The translations under genes were made by a program, and so were the position numbers. The notes beneath the pieces are model-generated. The model made no database searches. It was not told the origin of the DNA and saw nothing but the letters and a program-made list of their open reading frames with translations. From NCBI RefSeq assembly GCF_900103265.1, contig NZ_FMWX01000002.1:248001-312000 (forward strand): DNA of 64,000 nucleotides, in the 5' to 3' direction. Every line of letters starts with the position of its first letter. Positions within the stretch are counted from its first letter, which is position 1. The stretch is from Sphingomonas sp. NFR15. GTDB taxonomy: Bacteria > Pseudomonadota > Alphaproteobacteria > Sphingomonadales > Sphingomonadaceae. Shown in pieces: positions 18,064 to 27,143 of the stretch.

Positions 18064-18124
18064 TCGGCTTGCGAAGAGCGCGAACAAAACCCTTTTAATG
18101 AATCGCTTTTTTCTCGGCGCCCCC

Positions 18125-18149
18125 GGAACCCGATCTGACAAGCGACGTT
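18125..18149 (+). promoter_or_regulatory. Perfect EcfG-type promoter (GGAAC-N16-CGTT)
   Basis: GGAAC at 18125-18129, exactly 16 bases, then CGTT at 18146-18149. Transcription would start near 18155-18158, just before the first of two C-loop hairpins. It lies 61 bases after the phyP stop. Confidence 0.75.
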
Positions 18150-18155
18150 CTACAC

Positions 18156-18261
18156 CTCGGATAGCGACTTTATGCCCCCCCCGCTCTCGCTATCCAAGAC
18201 ACGGGTCTGGAAGCGCCACCCTCCCCCCCCCCGGTGGCGCTTCCAGACCCACAATCGTTTT
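18156..18261 (+). ncRNA. Candidate stress-induced sRNA with two C-rich hairpin loops
   Basis: Starting right after the EcfG promoter are two hairpins. The first has arms GGATAGCGA and TCGCTATCC (18159-18195) around a 19-base loop with eight consecutive C. The second has a perfect 18-bp stem (18203-18220 with 18233-18250) around a 12-base loop of C and one T. A TTTT tract follows at 18258-18261. There is no open frame of note. Two stem-loops presenting C-rich, anti-Shine-Dalgarno-like loops resemble known alphaproteobacterial stress sRNAs (Rhodobacter CcsR type, Sphingopyxis SuhB). The RNA ends are inferred. Confidence 0.6.
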
Positions 18262-18314
18262 GGGGCATTGACCTTTTGATACTGATGGCAAGCCGCCCAA
18301 ATCGTTCTTCTCAC

Positions 18315-18339
18315 GGAACGGACGGTGCCGCCGATCATT
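18315..18339 (+). promoter_or_regulatory. Probable EcfG promoter of the entericidin-like gene
   Basis: GGAAC at 18315-18319, 16-base spacer, then CATT at 18336-18339 (consensus CGTT, one mismatch). The predicted leader to the ATG at 18385 is about 40 bases and contains AGGAG. Confidence 0.55.
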
Positions 18340-18384
18340 ATCCAAACGGAAGGTGTTTTCTTCCAGAGGTCAGGAGATACTCAA

Positions 18385-18519
18385 ATGCGTAAGCTCGTCG
18401 GATTGGCGCTGGTCGCCGGTGCATTGCTCGTCAGCGCCTGCAACACGGTCGAAGGCGCAGGCAAGGACGTCAGCTCGGCGGGTGACGCCGTCGCCAAGAC
18501 CGCACACGACACGAAGTAA
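18385..18519 (+). CDS. Entericidin-like small lipoprotein
   Basis: This 44-residue protein starts MRKLVGLALVAGALLVSAC. The lipobox VSAC gives a mature peptide of about 26 residues (CNTVEGAGKDVSSAGDAV plus a short tail) typical of entericidin EcnA/EcnB. In E. coli these form a toxin-antidote pair of membrane lipoproteins under stationary-phase control; here only one member is seen. AGGAG lies about 11 bases before the ATG. Its position right after the stress locus, behind a near-consensus EcfG promoter, makes it a likely stress regulon member. Confidence 0.88.
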   Translation: MRKLVGLALVAGALLVSACNTVEGAGKDVSSAGDAVAKTAHDTK

Positions 18520-18540
18520 GTTTCGCCCCGTGCCGCCGGA

Positions 18541-18570
18541 CGGTTTCGCGATCCTTGATCGGCGAAACCG
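18541..18570 (+). terminator. Hairpin downstream of the entericidin-like gene
   Basis: Arms CGGTTTCGC and GCGAAACCG, extended inward by GATC/GATC, form a stem of about 13 bp with one bulge. There is no T tract, so it may be an mRNA 3'-end stabiliser or an imperfect terminator between convergent genes. Confidence 0.45.
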
Positions 18571-18657
18571 GTCCGGATTGGCTGGGACTATCGTCCGCGC
18601 GCAAGCGGACGAATACGGACCGCGCGCGGCGGGACGCGCCGAGAGCTCCCGCCCCCG

Positions 18658-19842
18658 CTAGAACCCGTCGGGCAAATCGATCTGCCCCACCCACTCGCGA
18701 TAGCGCGAGGCCGCGTAACGATCGGTCATCCCCGCGATGAAATCCGCGATGTGGCGGCTGCGCCACGGCTCTTCCGCAGGCAACCGCGTCGCCCATTCCG
18801 CGGGCATCAGATCGGGCGCGTCGCGATAGGCGGCGAACAGCCCGGCGACGATCTTCTCAGCGGCGTCCGCCGCTTCGAGCTGGCGCGGATGATAATAGAG
18901 ATTTGCGTACATGAAGCGCTTGAGATCGCGCTCCTCCTCACGCAGTTTGGGCGAGAACGCCGCGAGGCAGCGCCCCACCGCGCGCACATCCGCGGCGCTC
19001 TCGACGCGATGTTCGGCAACGAGGCGCTGGGTCTCGGCGATCAGGTCGTTGACCATCACGCCGATCTGGCTGCGGATCAGCTCGCCCGTCAGCCGCGCGG
19101 GCGCGACATCCTCGAACCGCGCGCAGGCCCCGGCCCAGTTGCGCGCCACCAGCGGCACCTCCAGCAACTGATCGAGCGTGAGCAGCCCGGCGCGCAGGCC
19201 GTCATCGATATCGTGATTGTCATAGGCGATATCGTCGGCGATCGCGGCGACCTGCGCCTCGAGCGACGACCATTGGCCCAATTCGAGCGGGAACATCGCA
19301 TCAGCCTCGGCGAGTGCCCAGCCCGGACGGGTGATCGGCCCATTGTGCTTGGCCAACCCCTCCAGCGTCTCCCACGAGAGATTGAGGCCCCGCCAGCGCG
19401 GATAGGGGCTGTCGATCCACATCAGCGCGCGCAAGGTGTTGCCATTATGGTCGAACCCGCCCGCCTCCGCGAGCGCGGCGCTCAGCGCCTTCTCACCCGC
19501 ATGGCCGAACGGAGGATGGCCGATATCGTGCGCGAGCGCGAGCGCCTCGGTGAGATCCTCGTTGAGGCCGAGCACGCGCGCGATCGTCCGCGCGATCTGC
19601 GCGACTTCGAGGCTGTGCGTCAGGCGGACGCGGAAATGGTCGCCGTCGGGCGCCATGAACACCTGGGTCTTGTGGCGCAACCGGCGGAAACTGATCGAAT
19701 GGATGATGCGGTCGCGGTCGCGCTGGAACGCGTCGCGCGGGCCGCGCAGATCGCCACCCGCTTCGGAGTGGAGCCGGCCACGGCTGTGCGCCGGGTCCGA
19801 AGCGAGGAAGGCGAGCGGCTGCGCCCCGACGCGCATGCTCAT
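18658..19842 (-). CDS. dgt: Deoxyguanosinetriphosphate triphosphohydrolase-like protein (HD domain)
   Basis: This HD-superfamily enzyme removes triphosphate from dNTPs and so affects the nucleotide pool. The 394-residue protein has the HD motifs in RVRLTHSLEVAQIAR (first His), ALAHDIGHPPFGHAGE (HD) and AIADDIAYDNHDIDDG (last Asp). RIIHSISFRRLRHKTQVF is typical of the short bacterial dGTPase-like class. The start ATG overlaps the stop of the SPOR gene (ATGA), so the two are translationally coupled. The open frame continues upstream inside that gene but is not dGTPase-like. True substrate specificity cannot be told. Confidence 0.9.
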   Translation of the reverse strand: MSMRVGAQPLAFLASDPAHSRGRLHSEAGGDLRGPRDAFQRDRDRIIHSISFRRLRHKTQVFMAPDGDHFRVRLTHSLEVAQIARTIARVLGLNEDLTEALALAHDIGHPPFGHAGEKALSAALAEAGGFDHNGNTLRALMWIDSPYPRWRGLNLSWETLEGLAKHNGPITRPGWALAEADAMFPLELGQWSSLEAQVAAIADDIAYDNHDIDDGLRAGLLTLDQLLEVPLVARNWAGACARFEDVAPARLTGELIRSQIGVMVNDLIAETQRLVAEHRVESAADVRAVGRCLAAFSPKLREEERDLKRFMYANLYYHPRQLEAADAAEKIVAGLFAAYRDAPDLMPAEWATRLPAEEPWRSRHIADFIAGMTDRYAASRYREWVGQIDLPDGF

Positions 19843-22067
19843 TTGGCGGGCAGCTTGCTGATCTTCTGGCCGGCATCGCTCGTGAAGAGGAAGCCCGACA
19901 GCCCTTCCTTCGCGAGCTTGTTGACGAACGCCTGCGCCTCCGATTCCGACGCGAACGGGCCGGTCAGGATACGGTTGGTGGCGCGGAGCGGGGTCGACCA
20001 GCCTTGCCGCCCCTTGAACACTGCCGGCTGATCGGCACGCAGCTTGTTCCACTGCTTGGGCAGATCGTGCTCATTGGCGCCGCCCGAGACCTGCACCCAG
20101 ACACGCGAGGGTTCGAGGATCTTGGGGTCTTTCTTTTTCGCCTCGGCGAGCTTCTTGGCCTCGGCGGCCTTTTTCGCGTCAGCGGCTTTCTTGGCGTCGG
20201 CAAGCTTTTTCGCGTCCGCCGCCTTCTTGGCGTCGGCGGCGGCTTTGAGCTCGGCGGCCTTGGCGTCGGCTTTCTTCTTGGCTTCGGCCTTTTCGTCGAT
20301 CACCGGCGCGTCGGGCTTTTTGTGGACCGGCTCGACCCTGGCGATCTCGACCGGCGCGGCCTTCACCGGTTCGGCGGTCGCGATCGGTGCGGGCGCGGGC
20401 CTCACGAGAGGAGCGACGCCGAGTTCGGCGCCCGGTACGCCGATCTTCGCAACGATGCCCGACAGGATCGCGTCCTCCCCTTGCGCCTTCACGGCGTTGA
20501 CCGACGCGCTACGGGCGTCCTGGACCGGCGCCGGCGTTGTCACCGCCGGAGCCGGGGTGGCTGGACTAAGCGCGCGGGGACTGGCGGTGGCGGGCGTCGG
20601 CACGGCGGTCACGCTCGCCCCGGCGGCGGGTTGCGCACGCGCGCTGCTCGTCGATGCGCCTGCTGGCGTGGCATCCACACGCGTCACGGCTTCGGCGGGC
20701 GGCGTGGCCGGCACGTACACCGGCGCCGGCGCACGCGGGGCCGGTACCGTCGCAGACGGGAGCGGCTGGGGCTGCAACGGCGCGAGCGGCATCACGCGCC
20801 CGCCCGCCGGCCGCACCGGCTGATACGAATGCGTCTCGGTCGCGCGCGCCGGCGGCGCGGTGACGGACCGGGTCTCGGTCGCCGGCACGGTCTGGGCCGT
20901 CGCGGCGGCGGACGCACGGTTGGCCTGGGCGACCGCGCTGTTACCGGATGAATATGTGTTCTGCGTATAGGTGTTCGGCCGATACGGGCTCGGCGTGTAA
21001 GCGCGCGGCGTCGGCAGCGGCTGCACGTAATAGCCGTTTTGCGCGGTTGCGGTGCGACGCGCCGCCGTCGAATCGACATAGGCGGGGGGAGCCGGCAACG
21101 GCAGCGCCACGGGCGGGGGCGCCGTCTGTACCGCGAGCTGGACCGGCTCGCGACGGCCGCGCTTGCGCTTGGCCGGCTTGGCCGGGCTGGCCTCCTCGAC
21201 ACGTGTGGGCTTCTCGCGTGCCTTGGCGGCGGCCGCCAGCTCGACCGCATCGGGGTCCGGGCCGAGCGGCGGCAACGCGGGGACGAGGCGCGCGTCGGCG
21301 ATCCGCACCGGTGACGGGCGGATCTCGCCGAAATGCACCGCGAAAGCGCGATCGACCGGCGACAGCGCGGCGAGGCGATCGAAGAACGGCTGCAGCCCTT
21401 GCGAAAGGCCGGCCGGCATCATCGTGGTCGCGATCTTCTCGGCATCGGCCTTCTCGCCGCTCATCGCGAGGATGAAGGCCCGCGCGCGCCACGCGCCGCG
21501 GTCGCTCTTGCGCAGCAGCGGATCGAGCAAGGCGAGCGCCTCGTCGCGCTTGCCCGAAATACCGAGCGACAGCGCGTAGCGGCGGGTCGTCTCGTCGTTC
21601 GGGCCGTTCTTGAGCGCGAGGCGATAGTCGCGCTGCGCGCGCTCCTGCTCACCGATCAGATCGAAGGCGAGGGCGCGATCGGCCGCGAAGGTGGCGACGC
21701 GGCCGCCATAGCCTTCGGCTTCCGAAAAGCGACGCAGCGCCTCGCCGGGGCGCTCGGCCTGCACCAGCAGCACGCCCAGCCCCGCCTTGATGCGCGCATT
21801 GTGCGGATCGATTCGCTCGGCGCGCGCGAAGAAGCTGGCGGCGGCGGTGGGATCGTCGAGCTTGAGCGTGAGTTCGCCAGCGCGGATCAGGGCGTTGAGG
21901 TCTTGCGGGTTGGACGCGAGCGCGCGCACCTGATCGGCGAGCGCATCGGCATCGCCGGGCGCGGGCAGCGGCTGGATGAACTGCGCGGCGAGCGGCGAGG
22001 TGGACGCGAGCGCAAGCGCCAGCGCGAAGGAACGGAATCGTCGCACGCGGGCAGTGCCGGTCATCAT
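19839..22067 (-). CDS. TPR and SPOR domain secreted protein
   Basis: This 742-residue protein starts with a signal peptide (RSFALALALASTSPLAAQ). It has tetratricopeptide-like repeats in about residues 35-230 (for example AASFFARAERIDPHNARIKA), a long Pro/Ala-rich linker, and a highly repetitive Lys/Ala coiled segment (units of ADAKKAADAKK, about residues 590-650). A C-terminal SPOR domain (VWVQVSGGANEHDLPKQW to FVNKLAKEGLSGF) binds denuded glycan strands at the septum. The domain order suggests a periplasmic division- or cell-wall-associated scaffold, which fits its place next to ftsZ. Three in-frame starts (GTG and two ATG) lie within six bases. Confidence 0.82.
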   Translation of the reverse strand: MMTGTARVRRFRSFALALALASTSPLAAQFIQPLPAPGDADALADQVRALASNPQDLNALIRAGELTLKLDDPTAAASFFARAERIDPHNARIKAGLGVLLVQAERPGEALRRFSEAEGYGGRVATFAADRALAFDLIGEQERAQRDYRLALKNGPNDETTRRYALSLGISGKRDEALALLDPLLRKSDRGAWRARAFILAMSGEKADAEKIATTMMPAGLSQGLQPFFDRLAALSPVDRAFAVHFGEIRPSPVRIADARLVPALPPLGPDPDAVELAAAAKAREKPTRVEEASPAKPAKRKRGRREPVQLAVQTAPPPVALPLPAPPAYVDSTAARRTATAQNGYYVQPLPTPRAYTPSPYRPNTYTQNTYSSGNSAVAQANRASAAATAQTVPATETRSVTAPPARATETHSYQPVRPAGGRVMPLAPLQPQPLPSATVPAPRAPAPVYVPATPPAEAVTRVDATPAGASTSSARAQPAAGASVTAVPTPATASPRALSPATPAPAVTTPAPVQDARSASVNAVKAQGEDAILSGIVAKIGVPGAELGVAPLVRPAPAPIATAEPVKAAPVEIARVEPVHKKPDAPVIDEKAEAKKKADAKAAELKAAADAKKAADAKKLADAKKAADAKKAAEAKKLAEAKKKDPKILEPSRVWVQVSGGANEHDLPKQWNKLRADQPAVFKGRQGWSTPLRATNRILTGPFASESEAQAFVNKLAKEGLSGFLFTSDAGQKISKLPAK

Positions 22068-22291
22068 TTTCACGCGAATTGCACCATTTGCTCCGTTCGT
22101 CCCGAGCGCACCCGGGGACGTGCCCAAGCGCCATGCCCGGCGTCCCGACTCGCTCGACACGAACCGCTGGCAAAGCGCAATTGGAAACAAGCCGCACCTA
22201 AGCGCAAATGCGACTGAACAGGAGCTGTATTGCGACGATCCGGTTCGCGCGGACGACGCGGCACGCCGGCAAGGGCGCGCCGCGCGTCACA

Positions 22292-23743
22292 TCACTGATT
22301 GTTCTGACGGTGCAGGAAGCGCGGAATCTCGACGGCGTCCTTGTCGGCACCTTCGTCCTCGCGCGCCGCGCCGCGCGACACGCTCGACATGCGCTCGAAC
22401 AGCGTGCCGCCGAGCTTCACACGCGGTGCCGGCGGGGTCGGCTCGGTCGCGGCCACCTCGGGCGCATTGCCCGACGAGAGCCAGCGGCGACGGCCCTGAG
22501 CCTCGGTGGGCTCGCCCGCGTCGTCGCCGAACACCAACGGCGCGGCGGGTGCCGGTGCGGGCGTCGATGGGACTTGGGTGTCGCTGCCGAGGATGAGTTC
22601 ATCGGCTTCTGCCGGCGCGGGCGCCGGCGCTTCGGTCCGCGGTGTCGGCGTTTCGGCGCGCGGCGCCGGCTCGACGGGAGCGGGCGCCGGCTCTGGCGCG
22701 GCGGCGACCGGCTCGGCCGCGCGGGTCGATCCGAAGCTGAACGAGCGCGACGCAGGTGCCGGTGGCGCGGTCTGCGCCTCGGCTTCGATGCCGGTGGCGA
22801 CGACCGAGACGCGGATCTTGCCTTCGAGTTCGGGATTGAACGCCGAACCCCAGATGATGTTGGCGTCCTCATCGACCAGCTCGCGAATGTGGTTCGCGGC
22901 CTCGTCGACTTCGAGCAGGCGCATGTCGTCGCCGCCGGTGATCGAAACGATCACACCCTTGGCGCCCTTCATGCTGACGCCGTCGAGCAGCGGGTTGGCG
23001 ATCGCCTTCGATGCGGCCTCGATCGCGCGGTTGTCGCCCTCGGCCTCGCCGGTGCCCATCATCGCCTTGCCCATCTCCTGCATCACCGAGCGAACGTCGG
23101 CGAAGTCGAGGTTGATGAGGCCGGGCATCACCATCAGATCGGTGATGCCGCGTACGCCCTGCTGGAGCACTTCGTCGGCCATCTCGAACGCCTGTTTGAA
23201 CGTGGTGTTCGCATTGGCGACGAGGAACAGATTCTGGTTGGGGATGACGATCAGCGTATCGACGTACTTCTGGAGTTCCTCGATGCCTGCGTCGGCGCTC
23301 TTGGCGCGGCGGTTGCCCTCGAACGCGAACGGTTTGGTGACGACGCCGACGGTCAGGATGCCCATGTCGCGCGCGGCCTTGGCGATGACGGGCGCGGCAC
23401 CCGTGCCGGTGCCGCCGCCCATGCCGGCGGCGATGAAGCACATATGCGAACCCTGGAGCAGCTTGGCGACCTGGTCGATCGTTTCCTCAGCCGCCGCGCG
23501 GCCGATCTCGGGCCGGGAGCCCGCGCCGAGGCCTTGGGTGATCTTCGCGCCAAGCTGAATCTTGGTCTCCGCGCTGGACTGTTTCAGCGCCTGCGAATCC
23601 GTATTCGCGACGAAGAAATCGACGCCCTGCACATCGGCGCGCATCATGTTGGCGATGGCGTTGCCGCCAGCCCCGCCGACGCCGATCACCGCGATCCGCG
23701 GCGTGAGTTCATCCACTTCGGGCGCAAGAAATTCGATACTCAT
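22292..23743 (-). CDS. ftsZ: Cell division GTPase FtsZ
   Basis: FtsZ polymerises into the cytokinetic ring. The 483-residue protein has the GTPase domain (about residues 10-315) with the tubulin signature [10 protein letters not shown], the N-terminal [13 protein letters not shown] loop and the T7-loop region [12 protein letters not shown] Pro/Ala-rich linker of about 140 residues follows. The C-terminal peptide EIPRFLHRQ binds FtsA. AGGAG precedes the ATG giving [10 protein letters not shown]. It is the last gene of the dcw cluster, 112 bases after ftsA, and that gap may hold an extra promoter. Confidence 0.97.
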   Translation of the reverse strand: MSIEFLAPEVDELTPRIAVIGVGGAGGNAIANMMRADVQGVDFFVANTDSQALKQSSAETKIQLGAKITQGLGAGSRPEIGRAAAEETIDQVAKLLQGSHMCFIAAGMGGGTGTGAAPVIAKAARDMGILTVGVVTKPFAFEGNRRAKSADAGIEELQKYVDTLIVIPNQNLFLVANANTTFKQAFEMADEVLQQGVRGITDLMVMPGLINLDFADVRSVMQEMGKAMMGTGEAEGDNRAIEAASKAIANPLLDGVSMKGAKGVIVSITGGDDMRLLEVDEAANHIRELVDEDANIIWGSAFNPELEGKIRVSVVATGIEAEAQTAPPAPASRSFSFGSTRAAEPVAAAPEPAPAPVEPAPRAETPTPRTEAPAPAPAEADELILGSDTQVPSTPAPAPAAPLVFGDDAGEPTEAQGRRRWLSSGNAPEVAATEPTPPAPRVKLGGTLFERMSSVSRGAAREDEGADKDAVEIPRFLHRQNNQ

Positions 23744-23855
23744 TCTACGGTCTCCTGCGCGCCTCCCCACAACACTTGGCACGCTATACGCTTAACTATC
23801 CTGCACCATCGAATGCTGCGGTTCCAGCCCGAATGCTGCGCGGAGTCGCAATTCT

Positions 23856-25118
23856 TTAATAATTCGCCCGCGCCGCCGCCATCATCCGGCGGAAGATCGC
23901 GAAGCCCTTGGGACGATGCACCGTCTGGTGCCCGCGCGGCAAAGCGCGCAAATCGACCGGATCGGACGCGGCATAGAAAGCGAGGCCCGCGAGCGTCGCG
24001 AACGCCGGCCCGGAATGCGCTTCCGGCAGCGCCGACAGGCCGCGCGGGCGACCGACGCGCACCGAACGGCCGAGCGCGGCCTGGGCATAATCGGCGATGC
24101 CGTTCAGTTCGGCGCCGCCGCCGGTCAGCACGACCTGCCGCCCGACCGGACCTTCGAACTTCAGCTCGACCAACGCCTTGCGCACCTCGCCGATGAGATG
24201 ATCGAGCCGCTGGCGGATCACGCCGATGAGCTGCGCGCGGGTGATGCGCGTGCCGTCGCCCTGTCCGTCCTCGGACGAGATCGGCGCGACGTCGATCATC
24301 TCGTGATTGTCCCGAGGCGACGCGTTGGCCGAGCCGTGGACGCACTTCATCCGCTCGGCGTGGGCGCGGCGCGTGCCGAAGGCGGAGGCGATGTCGTCGG
24401 TGATGTCGGCGGCGCCAATCGGGATCGAGGTCAGCCCGACCAGCATCCCGCCCGCGAACAGCGAGACATTGGTGATGCCCGCGCCCAGCTCGACCAGCGC
24501 GACGCCAAGCTCGCGCTCTTCATCGGAGAGGCAGGCGAGTCCGGTCGCCACCGGCGAGGCGATGATCGACTTCACCTCCAGATGCGCGTTGGCGACGCAC
24601 AGCCCGAGGTTGCGCACCGGCGACCCGTCCGCCGCGACAACGTGGATATGGACGCCGAGCCGGTCGGCATGCAGCCCGAGCGGGCGCTTGACGCCGGTCA
24701 GCCCGTCGAGCGTGTAAAGCGCGGGCTGCGCGTGCAGCACGATCCGCCCGGCTGGGTCGATCGAATCGCGGCCTGCTTGCAGCAGTGCGTCGATATCGGC
24801 CTGCTCGACACGGTGCCCGCCAAGTTCGAATTCGACCGAGGCGACATCGGAGACGAGGCCGCCCGCCGAGAAGCTGACCCAGACATTCTCGATATTGGTG
24901 CCGGCGATCCGCTCGGCCTGCTCGACCGCCTCGCGCACCGCCGCCTCGGTCGCGGCCGCGTCGGCGATATAGCCGCGTTTGACGCCACGGCTCTCGCGCT
25001 GGCCGGTGCCGAGCACGATCAGCTCACCGCCGTCGCCCTTCTGCGCGATCATCGCCGAAACCTTCGACGAGCCGATGTCGAGGGCGGTAATCAGTCCTTC
25101 CGGTGCGATCTTCGCCAT
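23856..25118 (-). CDS. ftsA: Cell division protein FtsA
   Basis: This actin-like ATPase tethers FtsZ to the membrane and recruits later division proteins. The 420-residue protein starts MAKIAPEGLITALDIGSSK, where DIGSSK is the phosphate-1 motif. Later it has the ATPase segment LVELGAGITNVSLFAGG and VVLTGGGAELNGI. The SHS2/1C domain occupies about residues 85-165. The C terminus KGFAIFRRMMAAARANY is the amphipathic membrane-targeting helix. The start is 24 bases after the ftsQ stop. An in-frame ATG 8 codons upstream lies in that gap and is less likely. Confidence 0.96.
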   Translation of the reverse strand: MAKIAPEGLITALDIGSSKVSAMIAQKGDGGELIVLGTGQRESRGVKRGYIADAAATEAAVREAVEQAERIAGTNIENVWVSFSAGGLVSDVASVEFELGGHRVEQADIDALLQAGRDSIDPAGRIVLHAQPALYTLDGLTGVKRPLGLHADRLGVHIHVVAADGSPVRNLGLCVANAHLEVKSIIASPVATGLACLSDEERELGVALVELGAGITNVSLFAGGMLVGLTSIPIGAADITDDIASAFGTRRAHAERMKCVHGSANASPRDNHEMIDVAPISSEDGQGDGTRITRAQLIGVIRQRLDHLIGEVRKALVELKFEGPVGRQVVLTGGGAELNGIADYAQAALGRSVRVGRPRGLSALPEAHSGPAFATLAGLAFYAASDPVDLRALPRGHQTVHRPKGFAIFRRMMAAARANY

Positions 25119-25142
25119 ACGCTGTACCCCTGCTTGCCCCAA

Positions 25143-26099
25143 CTAGCCCTGCGCGAACGGTAGCGCGGCCGCCCTCGCTTCGGTAGCATTCGATTTCGGC
25201 TTGGCTGGCTGCGCGATGGCGGGTGTCGGCAGTGCACCGCCGGCGGTATCGCCTGGCTTGCGTGCCACCAGCCGCGCCGGATCGCGCATGTCGAAGCCGA
25301 CCCAGCCCTTGCCGAGCAGCGGCTGGACGCCGTCCATCTGCGCGAATTTCACCAGGGCACGCGCGGCGGCATCATCGCCTTCGGGCAATTCGAGCGTCTC
25401 GCCGCTGTCGAAGGTCAGGTTCCAGCGCCGGTTGCCGACCCAGATCGCCGCCTTGACCTGCGGGCGCAGCGCCGGCGCGGCGGCGAGCAGATGATCGTAC
25501 GACTCCTGCTGTTCGTTGGCATGATCGCCGACCACGAGCGGCAGATCGGGCATCGCATCGGGCTGCACCGGCTCGAGATAGGTGCCGTTGGCGGCGATCA
25601 GCGCGAGTTGGCCCTTGTTCTGCCAGACCGCGGCGGGCGTGCGCTCGACGATCTGGACGAGCAGGGTATCGGGCAGGCGGCGCGAGACGTGCGCATCCTC
25701 GATCCAGCCGCTGTGCGCGACCAGCCGCTCGCGGGTCTTTTCGAGATCGACCAGCGGCATCGCCAGCGAGGGCTGTTCAAGCGCGATCTTGTAGATCGTG
25801 TTCTGGTCCATCCGCGCGAGCCCGGTGATCTGGACGTTGTTGACGCGGAAGCCCGCCTCGCCGATCCCCTCGCCCACCGCCGTGCCGACCGCGCCGGGGA
25901 TACCCATCCACACCCCCATCGCCAGCACGCCGCCGCACACGATCGCGACGATCGTCCAGGTCGCGATGCGGGTGAGCGTCGCCTCGCTGACCGGGAGCGC
26001 GGCGATGATCCGGTCGATGATCGAGACCTTGGGCGCCTTGCGGCGCTTCTGCTGGACCGGGCGGCGCGGAGTACCGCGTTTGATGGTCTTGCTGGTCAC
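25143..26099 (-). CDS. ftsQ: Cell division protein FtsQ
   Basis: FtsQ is a bitopic divisome protein that links early and late division proteins through FtsB/FtsL. The 318-residue protein has a basic cytoplasmic tail, one transmembrane helix (about residues 42-70, IATWTIVAIVCGGVLAMGV), a POTRA domain (FRVNNVQITGLARMDQNTI) and the FtsQ/DivIB beta domain. It ends with a Pro/Ala-rich tail. The GTG start forms a GTGA overlap with the ddl stop, so translation is probably coupled to ddl. Confidence 0.94.
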   Translation of the reverse strand: MTSKTIKRGTPRRPVQQKRRKAPKVSIIDRIIAALPVSEATLTRIATWTIVAIVCGGVLAMGVWMGIPGAVGTAVGEGIGEAGFRVNNVQITGLARMDQNTIYKIALEQPSLAMPLVDLEKTRERLVAHSGWIEDAHVSRRLPDTLLVQIVERTPAAVWQNKGQLALIAANGTYLEPVQPDAMPDLPLVVGDHANEQQESYDHLLAAAPALRPQVKAAIWVGNRRWNLTFDSGETLELPEGDDAAARALVKFAQMDGVQPLLGKGWVGFDMRDPARLVARKPGDTAGGALPTPAIAQPAKPKSNATEARAAALPFAQG

Positions 26100-27031
26100 G
26101 GCGCGGCGCCCGCAAGGGCTTCGTCGACGATCGCCTCGACGAGATCGGCGTAGCTCATGCCGATGTGGCGCGCCTGTTCGGGGACGAGGCTGAGCGGCGT
26201 CATGCCGGGTTGGGTGTTGACTTCGAGCAGGAACAGCCCGTCGACGCCACACTCGTCGTCCCAGCGGAAATCGGAGCGCGACGCGCCCTTGCAGCCGAGC
26301 ACACGGTGCGCTTCGAGCGCGATTCGCTTGCAGGCGTCGGCCACGTCATCGGGGATCTGCGCGGGGCAGATGTGCTCGGTCAGGCCCTCGGTATATTTCG
26401 CGTCGAAATCATACCAGCCGTTCTTGGGCCGCAGTTCAGTGACGCCGAGCGCCTGCCCGCCCAGCACCGCCGTCGTCAGTTCCCGGCCACGAATGTACGG
26501 CTCGGCGAGCAGTTCGTCGAACTCGGTCCAAGGGCCGGCGACATCGCGGCCGATCGGATTGCCGTAATTGCCCTCCGCCGTGACGATCGCGACACCGACC
26601 GACGAGCCTTCGTTGACGGGTTTCAGCACATACGGGCGCGGCAGCGGATCGGCTTCGTACAACGTCTCGGACTTGACGATGCGGCCGCCCGGCATCGGGA
26701 TGCCGGCGGGGACGAGCAGCAGCTTGGTGAGTTGCTTGTCGATCGCGATCACCGAAGTGGCGAGGCCGCTGTGGGTGTATTTCAGGCCCATCAGATCGAG
26801 CATGCCCTGCACCGATCCGTCCTCGCCGGGGGTGCCGTGGAGCGCGTTGAAGACGATGTCGGGCCGTGCGGCGGCGAGCTTCGCCGCCACGTCGCGGTCC
26901 ATGTCGATCCGCGTGACGCGGTGGCCGCGCGATTCGAGCGCGTCGGCGACGCCGGTGCCGGACATCAGCGAGACCTCGCGCTCGGCCGACCAGCCGCCCA
27001 TGAGGACGGCGATGTGGGGGGGGGCGGTCAT
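26096..27031 (-). CDS. ddl: D-alanine--D-alanine ligase
   Basis: This ATP-grasp enzyme makes the D-Ala-D-Ala dipeptide for peptidoglycan precursors. The 311-residue protein starts MTAPPHIAVLMGGWSAERE with the family N-terminal loop. It has the substrate Ser in ALHGTPGEDGSVQGML, ATP contacts in YVLKPVNEGSSVGVAIV, and the metal/phosphate loop LEVNTQPGMTPLSLVP. The ATG is preceded by GGAG at 8 bases; an earlier in-frame ATG lies inside the upstream repeat element. The downstream end overlaps ftsQ by 4 bases. Confidence 0.96.
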   Translation of the reverse strand: MTAPPHIAVLMGGWSAEREVSLMSGTGVADALESRGHRVTRIDMDRDVAAKLAAARPDIVFNALHGTPGEDGSVQGMLDLMGLKYTHSGLATSVIAIDKQLTKLLLVPAGIPMPGGRIVKSETLYEADPLPRPYVLKPVNEGSSVGVAIVTAEGNYGNPIGRDVAGPWTEFDELLAEPYIRGRELTTAVLGGQALGVTELRPKNGWYDFDAKYTEGLTEHICPAQIPDDVADACKRIALEAHRVLGCKGASRSDFRWDDECGVDGLFLLEVNTQPGMTPLSLVPEQARHIGMSYADLVEAIVDEALAGAAP

Positions 27032-27047
27032 GCACGCGTCTCCACAT

Positions 27048-27130
27048 CCGTCATCCCAGCGCAAGCTGGGATCTCTCGCGACAGACGCGCTACACGCACA
27101 ACGAGATGCCAGCTTCCGCTGGCATGACGG
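27048..27130. repeat. Double-hairpin palindromic repeat in the murB-ddl gap
   Basis: Outer arms CCGTC and GACGG enclose two similar hairpins: ATCCCAGC-GCAA-GCTGGGAT (27053-27072) and ATGCCAGC-TTCC-GCTGGCAT (27106-27125). The element takes up most of the 112-base gap between murB and ddl. It has the look of a dispersed intergenic palindromic sequence. Confidence 0.75.
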
Positions 27131-27143
27131 TGGTTGGCGCCGC

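Noticed and set aside
18159..18250. Hairpin pair as a simple terminator of the PhyP gene
   Set aside because: A perfect EcfG promoter lies between the PhyP stop and the hairpins, and the T tract after the second hairpin is weak; an RNA gene explains the layout better, although termination of both transcripts at the second hairpin remains possible.
22208..24196. Long open frame on the plus strand opposite ftsZ and ftsA
   Set aside because: It is an antisense shadow of high-GC genes: Arg/Gly/Ala-rich, no domain, no start signal, and both sense genes are certain.
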